Origin: Microbacteriaceae bacterium
GTDB lineage: Bacteria > Actinomycetota > Actinomycetes > Actinomycetales > Microbacteriaceae
Length of the DNA: 28,056 bases
Assembly: GCA_024639925.1 (NCBI GenBank)
Contig: JAHEGA010000033.1
Location: 1 to 28,056, forward strand
Reading direction: 5' to 3'
Notes under the pieces: model-generated
The model's database searches: none
What the model saw: only the letters and a program-made list of their open reading frames with translations
What the model was told of the DNA's origin: nothing
Translations under genes and position numbers: made by a program
Part shown: one piece after another, positions 21,145 through 28,056 of the stretch
Layout: every line of letters begins with the position of its first letter
Position numbering within the stretch: position 1 is the first letter of the stretch

Positions 21145-21350
21145 AGCTTTCCGCGCGCTCTCCACATCTCACAAGCGTGTAGTTCCCGGCATATCTTTCG
21201 CTTGCCGACTCGTTGTGCACTTTTCCCCAGCCGTTATGGCTATTAGATTAATTTTTCAGTCTTTATTCACCAATAACCCGCCAGCCCGGAGCAATCCCCT
21301 TTGTGGCACAATCAATTACCCGCAACATCCCAGCTGACAAGTAGGTAGTC

Positions 21351-22496
21351 GTGAAGTTTGAAGTAAACAAAGACGTATTCAGCGAAGCCGTGTCTTTCGC
21401 CGTCAAATTGCTGCCGCAGAGGACCACCCTTCCTATCTTGAGCGGGGTGTTGATTACTGCGGATGATGGGTCTGTGACTATCTCGTCGTTTGACTATGAG
21501 GTTTCAGCAACGACGAAAGTGTCGGCAAACGTCGATCAACAAGGAAAAGTTCTTGTTTCTGGTCGGTTGCTGTCAGAAATTGCGCAGCGTCTGCCCGAGG
21601 AAAGTGTTTCCCTGACATTGTCAGGAACTGGCGTCTCGGTCGTCTCGGGATCAGCCAAATTTTCGTTAGCAACGATGCCTGTTGAGGAGTACCCCAACCT
21701 TCCTGAAGTGGAAGGGGTTTCGGGGGTTGTTTCCGGAGAAGATTTCGCTCAGGCCGTGGGCCAGGTAGCACCAGCAGCATCACGCGATGATGTCACGCCG
21801 GTCATCACGGGTGTTTTGCTTGAAGTGTCCAGTAGTGCTTTGGTCATGATGGCGACTGACCGTTACCGCGTTGCTGCTAAACAGCTTCCGTGGTCCGGCG
21901 AAAACGTCAGTGCCGAAGGCATTCAGGCGTTGATCCCCTCGCGCACATTGTCAGAAATTGGCAAAACCTTTGCCCACACTCCCCAGCTCACGATTACTCT
22001 CAGCACCGGTGGCGATCGAGAGTTGGTGGCTTTTAGCAGTGACCAGCGAACCGTAACGACTCTGCTGATCAAAGGGTCTTTCCCCCCTGTGCAAAAGCTG
22101 TTTCCTGAATCGACACCGGATTACGCAGTGGTCAGCACTCAGGACCTCATTGAAGCGACAAGACGCGTGGCCCTGGTGTTGGAGCGCGAGGCCCCCTTAC
22201 GGTATTCGTTCGGTCCCGATGGTGTTGCGTTGGAAGCCTTAGGATCTGAACAAGCGCAAGCCTCAGAAGAGATCGACGGTCACCTGGTCGGCAAAGAGTG
22301 TGTCGTGTCGTTGAAGCCCCAGTTCCTCATTGACGGTCTTACGGCAACGCATAGTGAGTTTGTCCGAGTGGCGTTCACTCAGACTGATAACCCCAATAAG
22401 CCGGGGCCCGTGCTGCTGACGGCGCAGGCGGCAAAAGACGGGGACCACAACGAGGGATATCGTTACTTACTGCAACCCAACTTGTTGATGCGCTAA
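21351..22496 (+). CDS. dnaN: DNA polymerase III sliding clamp (beta)
   Basis: Ring-shaped processivity clamp that holds polymerase III on DNA and recruits repair proteins. The 381-residue product has the three-domain clamp fold; recognisable are KLLPQRTTLPILSGVLI near the start, GRLLSEIAQRLPEE, and the middle-domain segment ATDRYRVAAKQLPW. The C-terminus ends in YRYLLQPNLLMR, the usual peptide near the partner-binding cleft. It begins at GTG 21351 with a weak AGGTAG upstream. It follows oriC and precedes recF by 12 bp. Confidence 0.97.
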   Translation: MKFEVNKDVFSEAVSFAVKLLPQRTTLPILSGVLITADDGSVTISSFDYEVSATTKVSANVDQQGKVLVSGRLLSEIAQRLPEESVSLTLSGTGVSVVSGSAKFSLATMPVEEYPNLPEVEGVSGVVSGEDFAQAVGQVAPAASRDDVTPVITGVLLEVSSSALVMMATDRYRVAAKQLPWSGENVSAEGIQALIPSRTLSEIGKTFAHTPQLTITLSTGGDRELVAFSSDQRTVTTLLIKGSFPPVQKLFPESTPDYAVVSTQDLIEATRRVALVLEREAPLRYSFGPDGVALEALGSEQAQASEEIDGHLVGKECVVSLKPQFLIDGLTATHSEFVRVAFTQTDNPNKPGPVLLTAQAAKDGDHNEGYRYLLQPNLLMR

Positions 22497-22508
22497 GAGC
22501 ACCCCACG

Positions 22509-23624
22509 GTGTGGATTAGCCAATTAGACCTGGTCGGGTGGCGTAACCACGAGCGATCGTCGCTGAATTTTGAGCAGGGCGTCAACGTTCTGATTGGGCC
22601 GAACGGTCAGGGAAAAACCAATGTGGTGGAAGCCGTTCGCTACCTAGCCCACCTCTCCTCACATCGGGTGAGCGGTTCGGCTTCGTTGATTGGTGACGAT
22701 GCCGCTCAAGCAACAATTTATGGAACCTTCGCCCATGGAACCAGAGATGTTTCAGTCGGAATCACGTTAAAACGCAACGGGACGAACGAGGCCACTGTTT
22801 CGGGAAACCCAGCCAAATTATCGGAAGTCCCGCGGTGGGTGTCAGCCGTAATGTTCGCCCCTGAAGACTCTTCGCTTGTGAGGGGAGAGCCTGGTTTTCG
22901 TCGACAGTTTCTTGACGACCTCGTGGTGGCGATGTCTCCTGCAATGGCGGGCACGTACGCAGATTTTGAGAAAGTTCTGCGGCAACGTAACAGTTTGCTC
23001 AAATCGTTGCGAAATGCGCCACGGTCTGCGGATACTTCGACGCTGGAGGTGTGGAATTCCTCCTTTATCGCTCTAGGCGCAGAGATCATCCACCACCGGA
23101 TTGATTCTTGGAAGAAGGTTGCTCCGTTTGTCTCAGACGCGTACCAAAACTTGGCAGCAGGACAGGCGATCACTGCCGAGTATGAATCCAAGGGTTTCGG
23201 CCTGGAGGACGAAGCAACGCGGACTGAAATTGAGGACGCTTTTGCGGCAGCGGTGCAGGATGTTTCTCGGACCGAGCGAGAGCGGGGGCTGACTCTTGTG
23301 GGGCCCCAGCGCGACGATATCGAGTTGCTTATTGATAACCGACCCGGGCGGACTCACGCTAGTCAGGGCGAAACATGGTCTTTAGCTTTGTCGTTGCGAC
23401 TCGGGGTGGCTGCATGGCTCCGGCAAGAAAGGCCTAGTGGTGACCCCATCATCATCCTGGATGACGTATTCGCAGAACTTGATACACAACGACGGTCCCG
23501 ACTGGTGTCGGTGATATCCGATTACGAACAGCTTCTTGTCACGTCAGCTGTCGAAGAAGACTTACCGGAGGGTCTTCACGGTAAATCCTTCGACGTTACT
23601 CGGGGTCAGGTGGTTGCCCGGTGA
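22509..23624 (+). CDS. recF: DNA replication/repair protein RecF
   Basis: SMC-like ATPase of the RecFOR gap-repair pathway that helps load RecA at stalled forks. The 371-residue product shows Walker A GPNGQGKT (30-37), the signature region ASQGETWSLALSLRL (about 284-298) and Walker B PIIILDDVFAELD (about 315). The start GTG 22509 follows a weak ribosome binding site. Its stop overlaps the dciA GTG (GTGA, 23621-23624). Length matches the family. Confidence 0.96.
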   Translation: MWISQLDLVGWRNHERSSLNFEQGVNVLIGPNGQGKTNVVEAVRYLAHLSSHRVSGSASLIGDDAAQATIYGTFAHGTRDVSVGITLKRNGTNEATVSGNPAKLSEVPRWVSAVMFAPEDSSLVRGEPGFRRQFLDDLVVAMSPAMAGTYADFEKVLRQRNSLLKSLRNAPRSADTSTLEVWNSSFIALGAEIIHHRIDSWKKVAPFVSDAYQNLAAGQAITAEYESKGFGLEDEATRTEIEDAFAAAVQDVSRTERERGLTLVGPQRDDIELLIDNRPGRTHASQGETWSLALSLRLGVAAWLRQERPSGDPIIILDDVFAELDTQRRSRLVSVISDYEQLLVTSAVEEDLPEGLHGKSFDVTRGQVVAR

Positions 23625-24088
23625 GTTTTGATGAGCCACGTCAGGTGTACCGGCGCTTACGCCAAAAGTTTGGTGGCTATCGCGCCTCCCCTCGCGGGGG
23701 CAGTGATGAAGGGTCCCGGCCATTCTCGGAGGGCCGGGATCCAGGCTCTATGGCAGAAGCTCTGGGTGTGCTGGAGCACACGATGGGCTGGGAGCTTCCT
23801 CTAGCTCAAGCCGAACTGTTGGATGCGTGGGCTGATGTGGTGGGAGATGATGTGGCGCACCACACATCGCCGACGGGAGCTGCAGACGGAGTTTTAGAGG
23901 TTTCTTGTGATTCCAGCGCATGGGCGACACAGCTTCGCCTGATGAAAACAAACCTCTTAGATTCGTTGCGCCAAAAGTTTCCCCAAGCAGGTATTACGGA
24001 ATTGTCGATAAAGGGGCCGGGTGCCCCCTCTTGGAAACATGGCGCCCGCTCAGTTCCAGGGCGCGGTCCGCGCGATACTTACGGCTAG
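23621..24088 (+). CDS. dciA: DciA (DUF721), candidate replicative helicase loader
   Basis: DUF721 protein, homologous by position and pattern to mycobacterial Rv0004. DciA proteins interact with DnaB and help load it at the fork. The 155-residue product has a variable N-terminal part (1-45) and the conserved DUF721 core (about 45-130) including LLDAWADVVGDDVAHHTSP and VLEVSCDSSAWATQLRLM. It starts at GTG 23621, coupled to recF. No DnaC or DnaI homologue is in the window, so DciA is the likely loader of the DnaB encoded at 2341-3714. Confidence 0.88.
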   Translation: MSFDEPRQVYRRLRQKFGGYRASPRGGSDEGSRPFSEGRDPGSMAEALGVLEHTMGWELPLAQAELLDAWADVVGDDVAHHTSPTGAADGVLEVSCDSSAWATQLRLMKTNLLDSLRQKFPQAGITELSIKGPGAPSWKHGARSVPGRGPRDTYG

Positions 24089-24164
24089 GAAGACGTAATT
24101 GGTGGGGAGCAAACAATTATCCCCGCAGAGGGGCTAAATCCCGCTTCTTTGTCGGCTCACTCGG

Positions 24165-24170
24165 TAGACT
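24165..24170 (+). promoter_or_regulatory. Possible gyrB -10 element
   Basis: TAGACT, 71 bp before the gyrB ATG, without a recognisable -35 at the right distance. The leader contains GGCG-TTAAG-CGCC (24177-24189), a small hairpin. Confidence 0.4.
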
Positions 24171-24241
24171 GGCCACGGCGTTAAGCGCCACCTACAGCGG
24201 GAAACTTTTCTTGCTGATAGCGAGCCTCAGGAGCTTAAACA

Positions 24242-26206
24242 ATGACACCAGCTGCCCCCAAAGCTTCCGAGGAAGATTCGTACGGCGCAGGTGATATTCA
24301 GGTTCTTGAAGGCCTCGAAGCAGTGCGCAAAAGACCGGGCATGTACATCGGGTCTACCGGGCCACGAGGATTGCACCACCTGGTCTATGAAATCGTCGAC
24401 AACTCGGTCGACGAGGCGCTTGCTGGCCATTGTGATCACATCACCGTAGTGATTGTTCCGGACGGGTCTGTCACCGTCTCCGATAATGGCCGGGGAATTC
24501 CCGTAGATGAGCACCCGGTGGAGAAGAAGTCGACGGTTGAGGTCGTCCTCACCACCCTGCACGCCGGGGGAAAATTCGGTGGTGGTGGATACGCAGTGTC
24601 GGGTGGTCTCCACGGTGTGGGCAGCAGTGTGGTGAACGCTCTTTCCCAGAAACTGGACGTAGAAGTCCGGCGACAGGGAAGTACCTGGAGTCAGTCCTAT
24701 CGTGATGGTGTCCCCCAGGGGCCACTTACTGAGTCTGGAAAAAGTGAAGAAACCGGCACCACGATCTCTTTTTGGCCTAACGGCGACATTTTTGAAACCG
24801 TTGATTTCGAGTACGAAACACTGCGCACTCGTTTTCAGCAGATGGCCTTTTTGAACAAGGGTCTGCGCATTGATCTTGAGGATCAACGACCCAGCGCAGC
24901 CGGCCGCAAGGACACTTTCAACTATGAAAAAGGCCTTGTTGACTACGTCGAATATCTCAACCAAGCGAAAAAGACCGAGGTGGTCCACCCGGACATCATT
25001 TCCTTCGAAGCGGAAGATGCCGAGCGTAAAATTGCGCTTGAGGTAGCCATGCAATGGACGAACGCTTATTCAGAAAGTGTTCACACCTACGCCAACACCA
25101 TCAACACTCACGAGGGTGGAACCCATGAAGAGGGCTTTCGCGCCGCTTTAACAACCCTGGTCAATCGTTTTGCCCGGTCTAGCGGCTTGTTGAAAGAGAA
25201 AGACGAGAATCTCACCGGGGATGACGTTCGTGAAGGACTCACCGCGGTTGTGTCGGTCAAGCTTGGGGAACCGCAGTTTGAGGGACAAACCAAGACAAAG
25301 TTGGGGAACACCGAAGCCAAATCCTTCGTGCAGAAGGTTTCCGGCGAGCACCTCGGCGACTGGTTTGATCGCAACCCCGCCCAAGGTAAAGATGTTGTTC
25401 GGAAAGCCGTTCAAGCCTCTCAGGCACGAATTGCGGCGCGAAAAGCCCGAGAGCAAACCCGACGCAAGGGACTACTCGAGTCTGGCGGGATGCCCGGCAA
25501 GCTCAAAGATTGCCAATCCAAGGATGCCGCGCTCAGCGAGATTTTTCTCGTGGAGGGTGACTCCGCGGGCGGCAGCGCTGTTACCGGCCGAGACCCGGAA
25601 ACTCAAGCGATTCTTCCGCTGCGAGGCAAAATCCTGAATGTCGAGAAGGCTCGTCTCGATCGCGCACTGGGCAACAACGAAATTCAAGGGATGATCACCG
25701 CGTTTGGCGCGGGAATCGGTGAAGATTTCGACGTGGAGAAGGTTCGGTATCACAAGATTGTGCTGATGGCTGATGCGGACGTCGACGGTCAGCACATCAC
25801 CACGCTGTTGTTGACGTTGCTGTTTCGCTATATGCGACCGCTCATTGAACGCGGCTACGTCTATCTCGCCCAGCCACCGTTGTATCGGATTAAGTGGTCA
25901 AACGCCGAGCACGATTACGTTTTCAGTGATCGTGAACGCGATGCTCTCCTTGAAGACGGTCGCAAAGAGGGAAAGAAGATTCCCAAAGACAACGCCATTC
26001 AGCGCTATAAGGGCCTGGGTGAAATGAACCACCAGGAATTGTGGGACACCACGATGAATCCTGAGTCCCGGACCCTCTTGCAGGTGACACTCGACGATGC
26101 TGCGGTGGCGGACGCCGTATTCACCACCCTGATGGGCGAAGACGTGGAAGCCAGACGAGGCTTCATCCAACAAAATGCCCGCGACGTACGTTTTCTCGAC
26201 ATTTAG
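24242..26206 (+). CDS. gyrB: DNA gyrase subunit B
   Basis: ATPase subunit of DNA gyrase, which introduces negative supercoils. The 654-residue product has the GHKL ATPase motifs DNSVDEA (53-59), DNGRGIPV (81-88) and GGLHGVGSSVVNALS (121-135), then the TOPRIM motifs EGDSAGGSA (starting near 437) and DADVDGQH (starting near 511). The end RFLDI is typical of GyrB. It starts at ATG 24242 with CAGGAG eight bases upstream. gyrA follows after 9 bp. A 275-codon open frame on the opposite strand is a shadow. Confidence 0.98.
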   Translation: MTPAAPKASEEDSYGAGDIQVLEGLEAVRKRPGMYIGSTGPRGLHHLVYEIVDNSVDEALAGHCDHITVVIVPDGSVTVSDNGRGIPVDEHPVEKKSTVEVVLTTLHAGGKFGGGGYAVSGGLHGVGSSVVNALSQKLDVEVRRQGSTWSQSYRDGVPQGPLTESGKSEETGTTISFWPNGDIFETVDFEYETLRTRFQQMAFLNKGLRIDLEDQRPSAAGRKDTFNYEKGLVDYVEYLNQAKKTEVVHPDIISFEAEDAERKIALEVAMQWTNAYSESVHTYANTINTHEGGTHEEGFRAALTTLVNRFARSSGLLKEKDENLTGDDVREGLTAVVSVKLGEPQFEGQTKTKLGNTEAKSFVQKVSGEHLGDWFDRNPAQGKDVVRKAVQASQARIAARKAREQTRRKGLLESGGMPGKLKDCQSKDAALSEIFLVEGDSAGGSAVTGRDPETQAILPLRGKILNVEKARLDRALGNNEIQGMITAFGAGIGEDFDVEKVRYHKIVLMADADVDGQHITTLLLTLLFRYMRPLIERGYVYLAQPPLYRIKWSNAEHDYVFSDRERDALLEDGRKEGKKIPKDNAIQRYKGLGEMNHQELWDTTMNPESRTLLQVTLDDAAVADAVFTTLMGEDVEARRGFIQQNARDVRFLDI

Positions 26207-26215
26207 GACATCCCG

Positions 26216-28056
26216 GTGACAGATTCAGACAACACACCTGCTCGCAGCGATCGAGTAGATCAGGTCGACATTCAGGTCGAGATGCAGCGAAGCTATCTCG
26301 ACTACGCGATGAGCGTCATTGTCGGTCGAGCGCTGCCCGATGTTCGAGATGGGCTAAAGCCGGTTCACCGTCGTGTGCTTTACGCGATGTATGACGGTGG
26401 CTATCGCCCCGATAAAGCCTTTTCGAAGTGTTCGCGCGTGGTGGGCGACGTCATGGGAAAGTTTCACCCGCACGGTGATTCAGCAATCTATGACGCCTTG
26501 GTTCGTCTGGTCCAGCCGTGGAGTTTGCGCTATCCGTTAGCCGCAGGGCAGGGAAACTTCGGAAGCCCTGGAAATGATGGCGCGGCGGCACCTCGGTATA
26601 CCGAGACAAAGATGGCCAATCTCGCATTGGAGATGGTTCGCGATATTGAAGAAAACACCGTCGATTTCCAAGAAAATTACGATGGTCGAACGCAAGAGCC
26701 CAGTATTTTGCCAAGCCGCTTCCCCAACCTGTTGGTCAACGGTTCCGTGGGTATCGCCGTGGGTATGGCCACCAATATTCCTCCGCATAACCTGCGAGAG
26801 GTCGCGGACGCGGCTCAGTGGCACCTGGCCCACCCAACCGCCACCACGGAAGAGTTGCTTGCTGCCGCCTTGACGATTGTGAAGGGTCCTGACTTCCCCA
26901 CAGGTGCCCAGATTCTTGGCAACAGCGGGATTGTGGATGCCTACAAGACGGGCCGCGGTTCGATCACAATGCGCGCTGTGGTCACGGTCGAGGAGATTCA
27001 GAACCGCACCTGCCTAGTGGTCACAGAGTTGCCCTATCAGGTGAACCCCGACAACTTGGCGATCAAGATCGCTGATTTGGTCAAAGACGGAAAAATCACG
27101 GGGATCGCGGACATCCGGGACGAAACTTCGGGCCGTACCGGTCAGCGCCTAGTCATCGTGCTGAAACGTGATGCTGTTGCGAAGGTGGTGCTCAACAACC
27201 TGTACAAGCACACACCTCTGCAGGAAAACTTTGGCGCCAACATGTTGGCCATCGTGGACGGTGTCCCCCGCACGCTGACCCTTGACGCTTTTATTACCCA
27301 CTGGGTGGCCCACCAGATCGAGGTCATTGTCCGGCGCACCCAGTTCCGCTTGGACAAAGCCGAAGCAGATGCCCACATTCTGCGCGGCTACCTCAAAGCA
27401 CTGGATGCTCTAGACGAGGTCATCGCGCTCATTCGTAAGTCCCCGACCGTGGAAGAGGCCAAGGAAGGTCTCCAGAAACTCCTGGGCGTTGACGAAGACC
27501 AGGCTCTCGCGATCCTCAACCTCCAGTTACGCCGTCTCGCGGCGATGGAGCGCCAAAAAATTGTGGATCAAGCAGCAGAGCTTGAGAAACAAATTGCGGA
27601 CTACAAATCGATCCTGGCGAGCGAAGAACGCCAACGGACCATCGTTTCTGAGGAACTCGCGGAAATCACCGATCGCTACGGTGATGACCGCCGCACTGAG
27701 ATTCTTATGGGATTCGACGGGGGGATGACAAACGAAGACCTCATCCCCGAGGAAGAAATGGTCATCTCGGTGACCCGCGGGGGGTACATCAAACGCACAC
27801 GGAGTGACAACTACCGCAGCCAACACCGCGGCGGCAAAGGCGTTAAGGGCGCCCAGTTGCGAGCAGATGATGTTGTGGAGCACTTCTTCGTCTCCACCAC
27901 ACACCGCTGGTTGCTGTTCTTCACCAACACCGGACGCGTATATCGCGCCAAGGCCTATGAAGTTCAAGAGGCGGGGCGCGACGCGAAAGGACAGCACGTT
28001 GCCAACCTGTTGGCTCTGCAGCCGGGTGAAGAAATCGCCCAGATTCTCGACATCGC
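26216..28056 (+). CDS. gyrA: DNA gyrase subunit A (5' part, cut by the window end)
   Basis: Breakage-reunion subunit of gyrase. The frame runs from GTG 26216 to the window edge, 613 codons without a stop. It has the catalytic tyrosine Tyr128 (APRYTE) and the quinolone-resistance region HPHGDSAIYD, where Ser89 and Asp93 match E. coli Ser83 and Asp87, the susceptible state. The GyrA box QHRGGKG (536-542) marks the start of the DNA-wrapping C-terminal domain. AGGA lies about 7 bases upstream of the start. The preceding motif reads AAAPRYTE where AAMRYTE is usual. Confidence 0.97.
   Translation, partial: MTDSDNTPARSDRVDQVDIQVEMQRSYLDYAMSVIVGRALPDVRDGLKPVHRRVLYAMYDGGYRPDKAFSKCSRVVGDVMGKFHPHGDSAIYDALVRLVQPWSLRYPLAAGQGNFGSPGNDGAAAPRYTETKMANLALEMVRDIEENTVDFQENYDGRTQEPSILPSRFPNLLVNGSVGIAVGMATNIPPHNLREVADAAQWHLAHPTATTEELLAAALTIVKGPDFPTGAQILGNSGIVDAYKTGRGSITMRAVVTVEEIQNRTCLVVTELPYQVNPDNLAIKIADLVKDGKITGIADIRDETSGRTGQRLVIVLKRDAVAKVVLNNLYKHTPLQENFGANMLAIVDGVPRTLTLDAFITHWVAHQIEVIVRRTQFRLDKAEADAHILRGYLKALDALDEVIALIRKSPTVEEAKEGLQKLLGVDEDQALAILNLQLRRLAAMERQKIVDQAAELEKQIADYKSILASEERQRTIVSEELAEITDRYGDDRRTEILMGFDGGMTNEDLIPEEEMVISVTRGGYIKRTRSDNYRSQHRGGKGVKGAQLRADDVVEHFFVSTTHRWLLFFTNTGRVYRAKAYEVQEAGRDAKGQHVANLLALQPGEEIAQILDI

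Larger units (their letters stand above)
21003..21350. other. oriC: oriC, between dnaA and dnaN
   Basis: A 348-bp gene-free stretch between dnaA and dnaN. Perfect DnaA boxes TTATCCACA lie at 21034-21042 (minus) and 21136-21144 (plus). Weaker sites are 21045-21053 (minus, TATTCCACA), 21085-21093 (plus, CCATCCACA) and 21159-21167 (plus, CTCTCCACA). A markedly AT-rich segment at about 21233-21285 is the probable unwinding element and lies on the dnaN side of the boxes. Immediately after dnaA is a short bulged hairpin (21002-21026). No promoter for dnaN was clear to me. Confidence 0.9.

Noticed and set aside
24116..24124. DnaA box before gyrB (TTATCCCCG)
   Set aside because: Two mismatches and a single copy; not distinguishable from chance.
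24227..25054. A 275-codon open frame on the minus strand inside gyrB
   Set aside because: It is antisense to the GHKL domain of gyrB, has no ribosome binding site or family resemblance, and its length follows from codon bias of the real gene.
1..28056. Mobile elements, CRISPR arrays, tRNA or rRNA genes, frameshifts
   Set aside because: I saw no repeat-spacer pattern, transposase or integrase, cloverleaf or rRNA sequence, and every main gene has an intact frame.

Overview
The window is the origin-of-replication neighbourhood of an actinobacterial chromosome. Gene order (pcnA, DUF6049, murJ, trxB, trxA, then parB, parA, rsmG, jag, yidC, yidD, rnpA, rpmH, dnaA, oriC, dnaN, recF, dciA/DUF721, gyrB, gyrA) matches the conserved Actinomycetota origin block. 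Many GTG starts, tight overlapping stop/start junctions, a moderately GC-rich composition and short genes with short intergenic gaps suggest a small-genome member of the Microbacteriaceae; the family assignment is inference, since no rRNA is present.

Layout. 109-1491 (+): purB. 1495-2300 (-): two small membrane-protein genes downstream of dnaB. 2341-3714 (-): dnaB. 3715-4136 is non-coding and holds a DnaA-box cluster, a candidate dnaB promoter and the strong terminator of the next operon. 4137-5770 (-): rpsF-ssb-rpsR-rplI, with a well-formed promoter and a leader RNA that can hide the rpsF ribosome binding site. 5890-7311 (-): pcnA/cca. 7369-14620 (+): DUF6049 protein, murJ, trxB, trxA, an aminotransferase and a D-Ala-D-Ala-ligase-type enzyme. 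14607-19390 (-): rpmH-rnpA-yidD-yidC-jag-rsmG-parA-parB as one compact run with two perfect parS sites. 19596-28056 (+): dnaA, oriC (21003-21350), dnaN, recF, dciA, gyrB and the first 613 codons of gyrA, which is cut by the window end.

The genes form a chromosome-maintenance and growth block: initiation (DnaA, oriC, DciA, DnaB, SSB), elongation and repair (DnaN, RecF), topology (GyrAB), segregation (ParAB-parS), translation (S6, S18, L9, L34, RNase P protein, RsmG, CCA-adding enzyme), membrane insertion (YidC, YidD), wall export (MurJ, DUF6049) and thiol redox (TrxB, TrxA).

I found no mobile element, CRISPR array, tRNA, rRNA, pseudogene or clear novel system. The most interesting signals are regulatory: an SD-sequestering leader before rpsF that resembles the S6:S18 autoregulatory element, DnaA boxes next to a candidate dnaB promoter, a parS site that supplies the start codon of rsmG, and a Ddl-like enzyme with a changed metal-ligand motif coupled to an aminotransferase.
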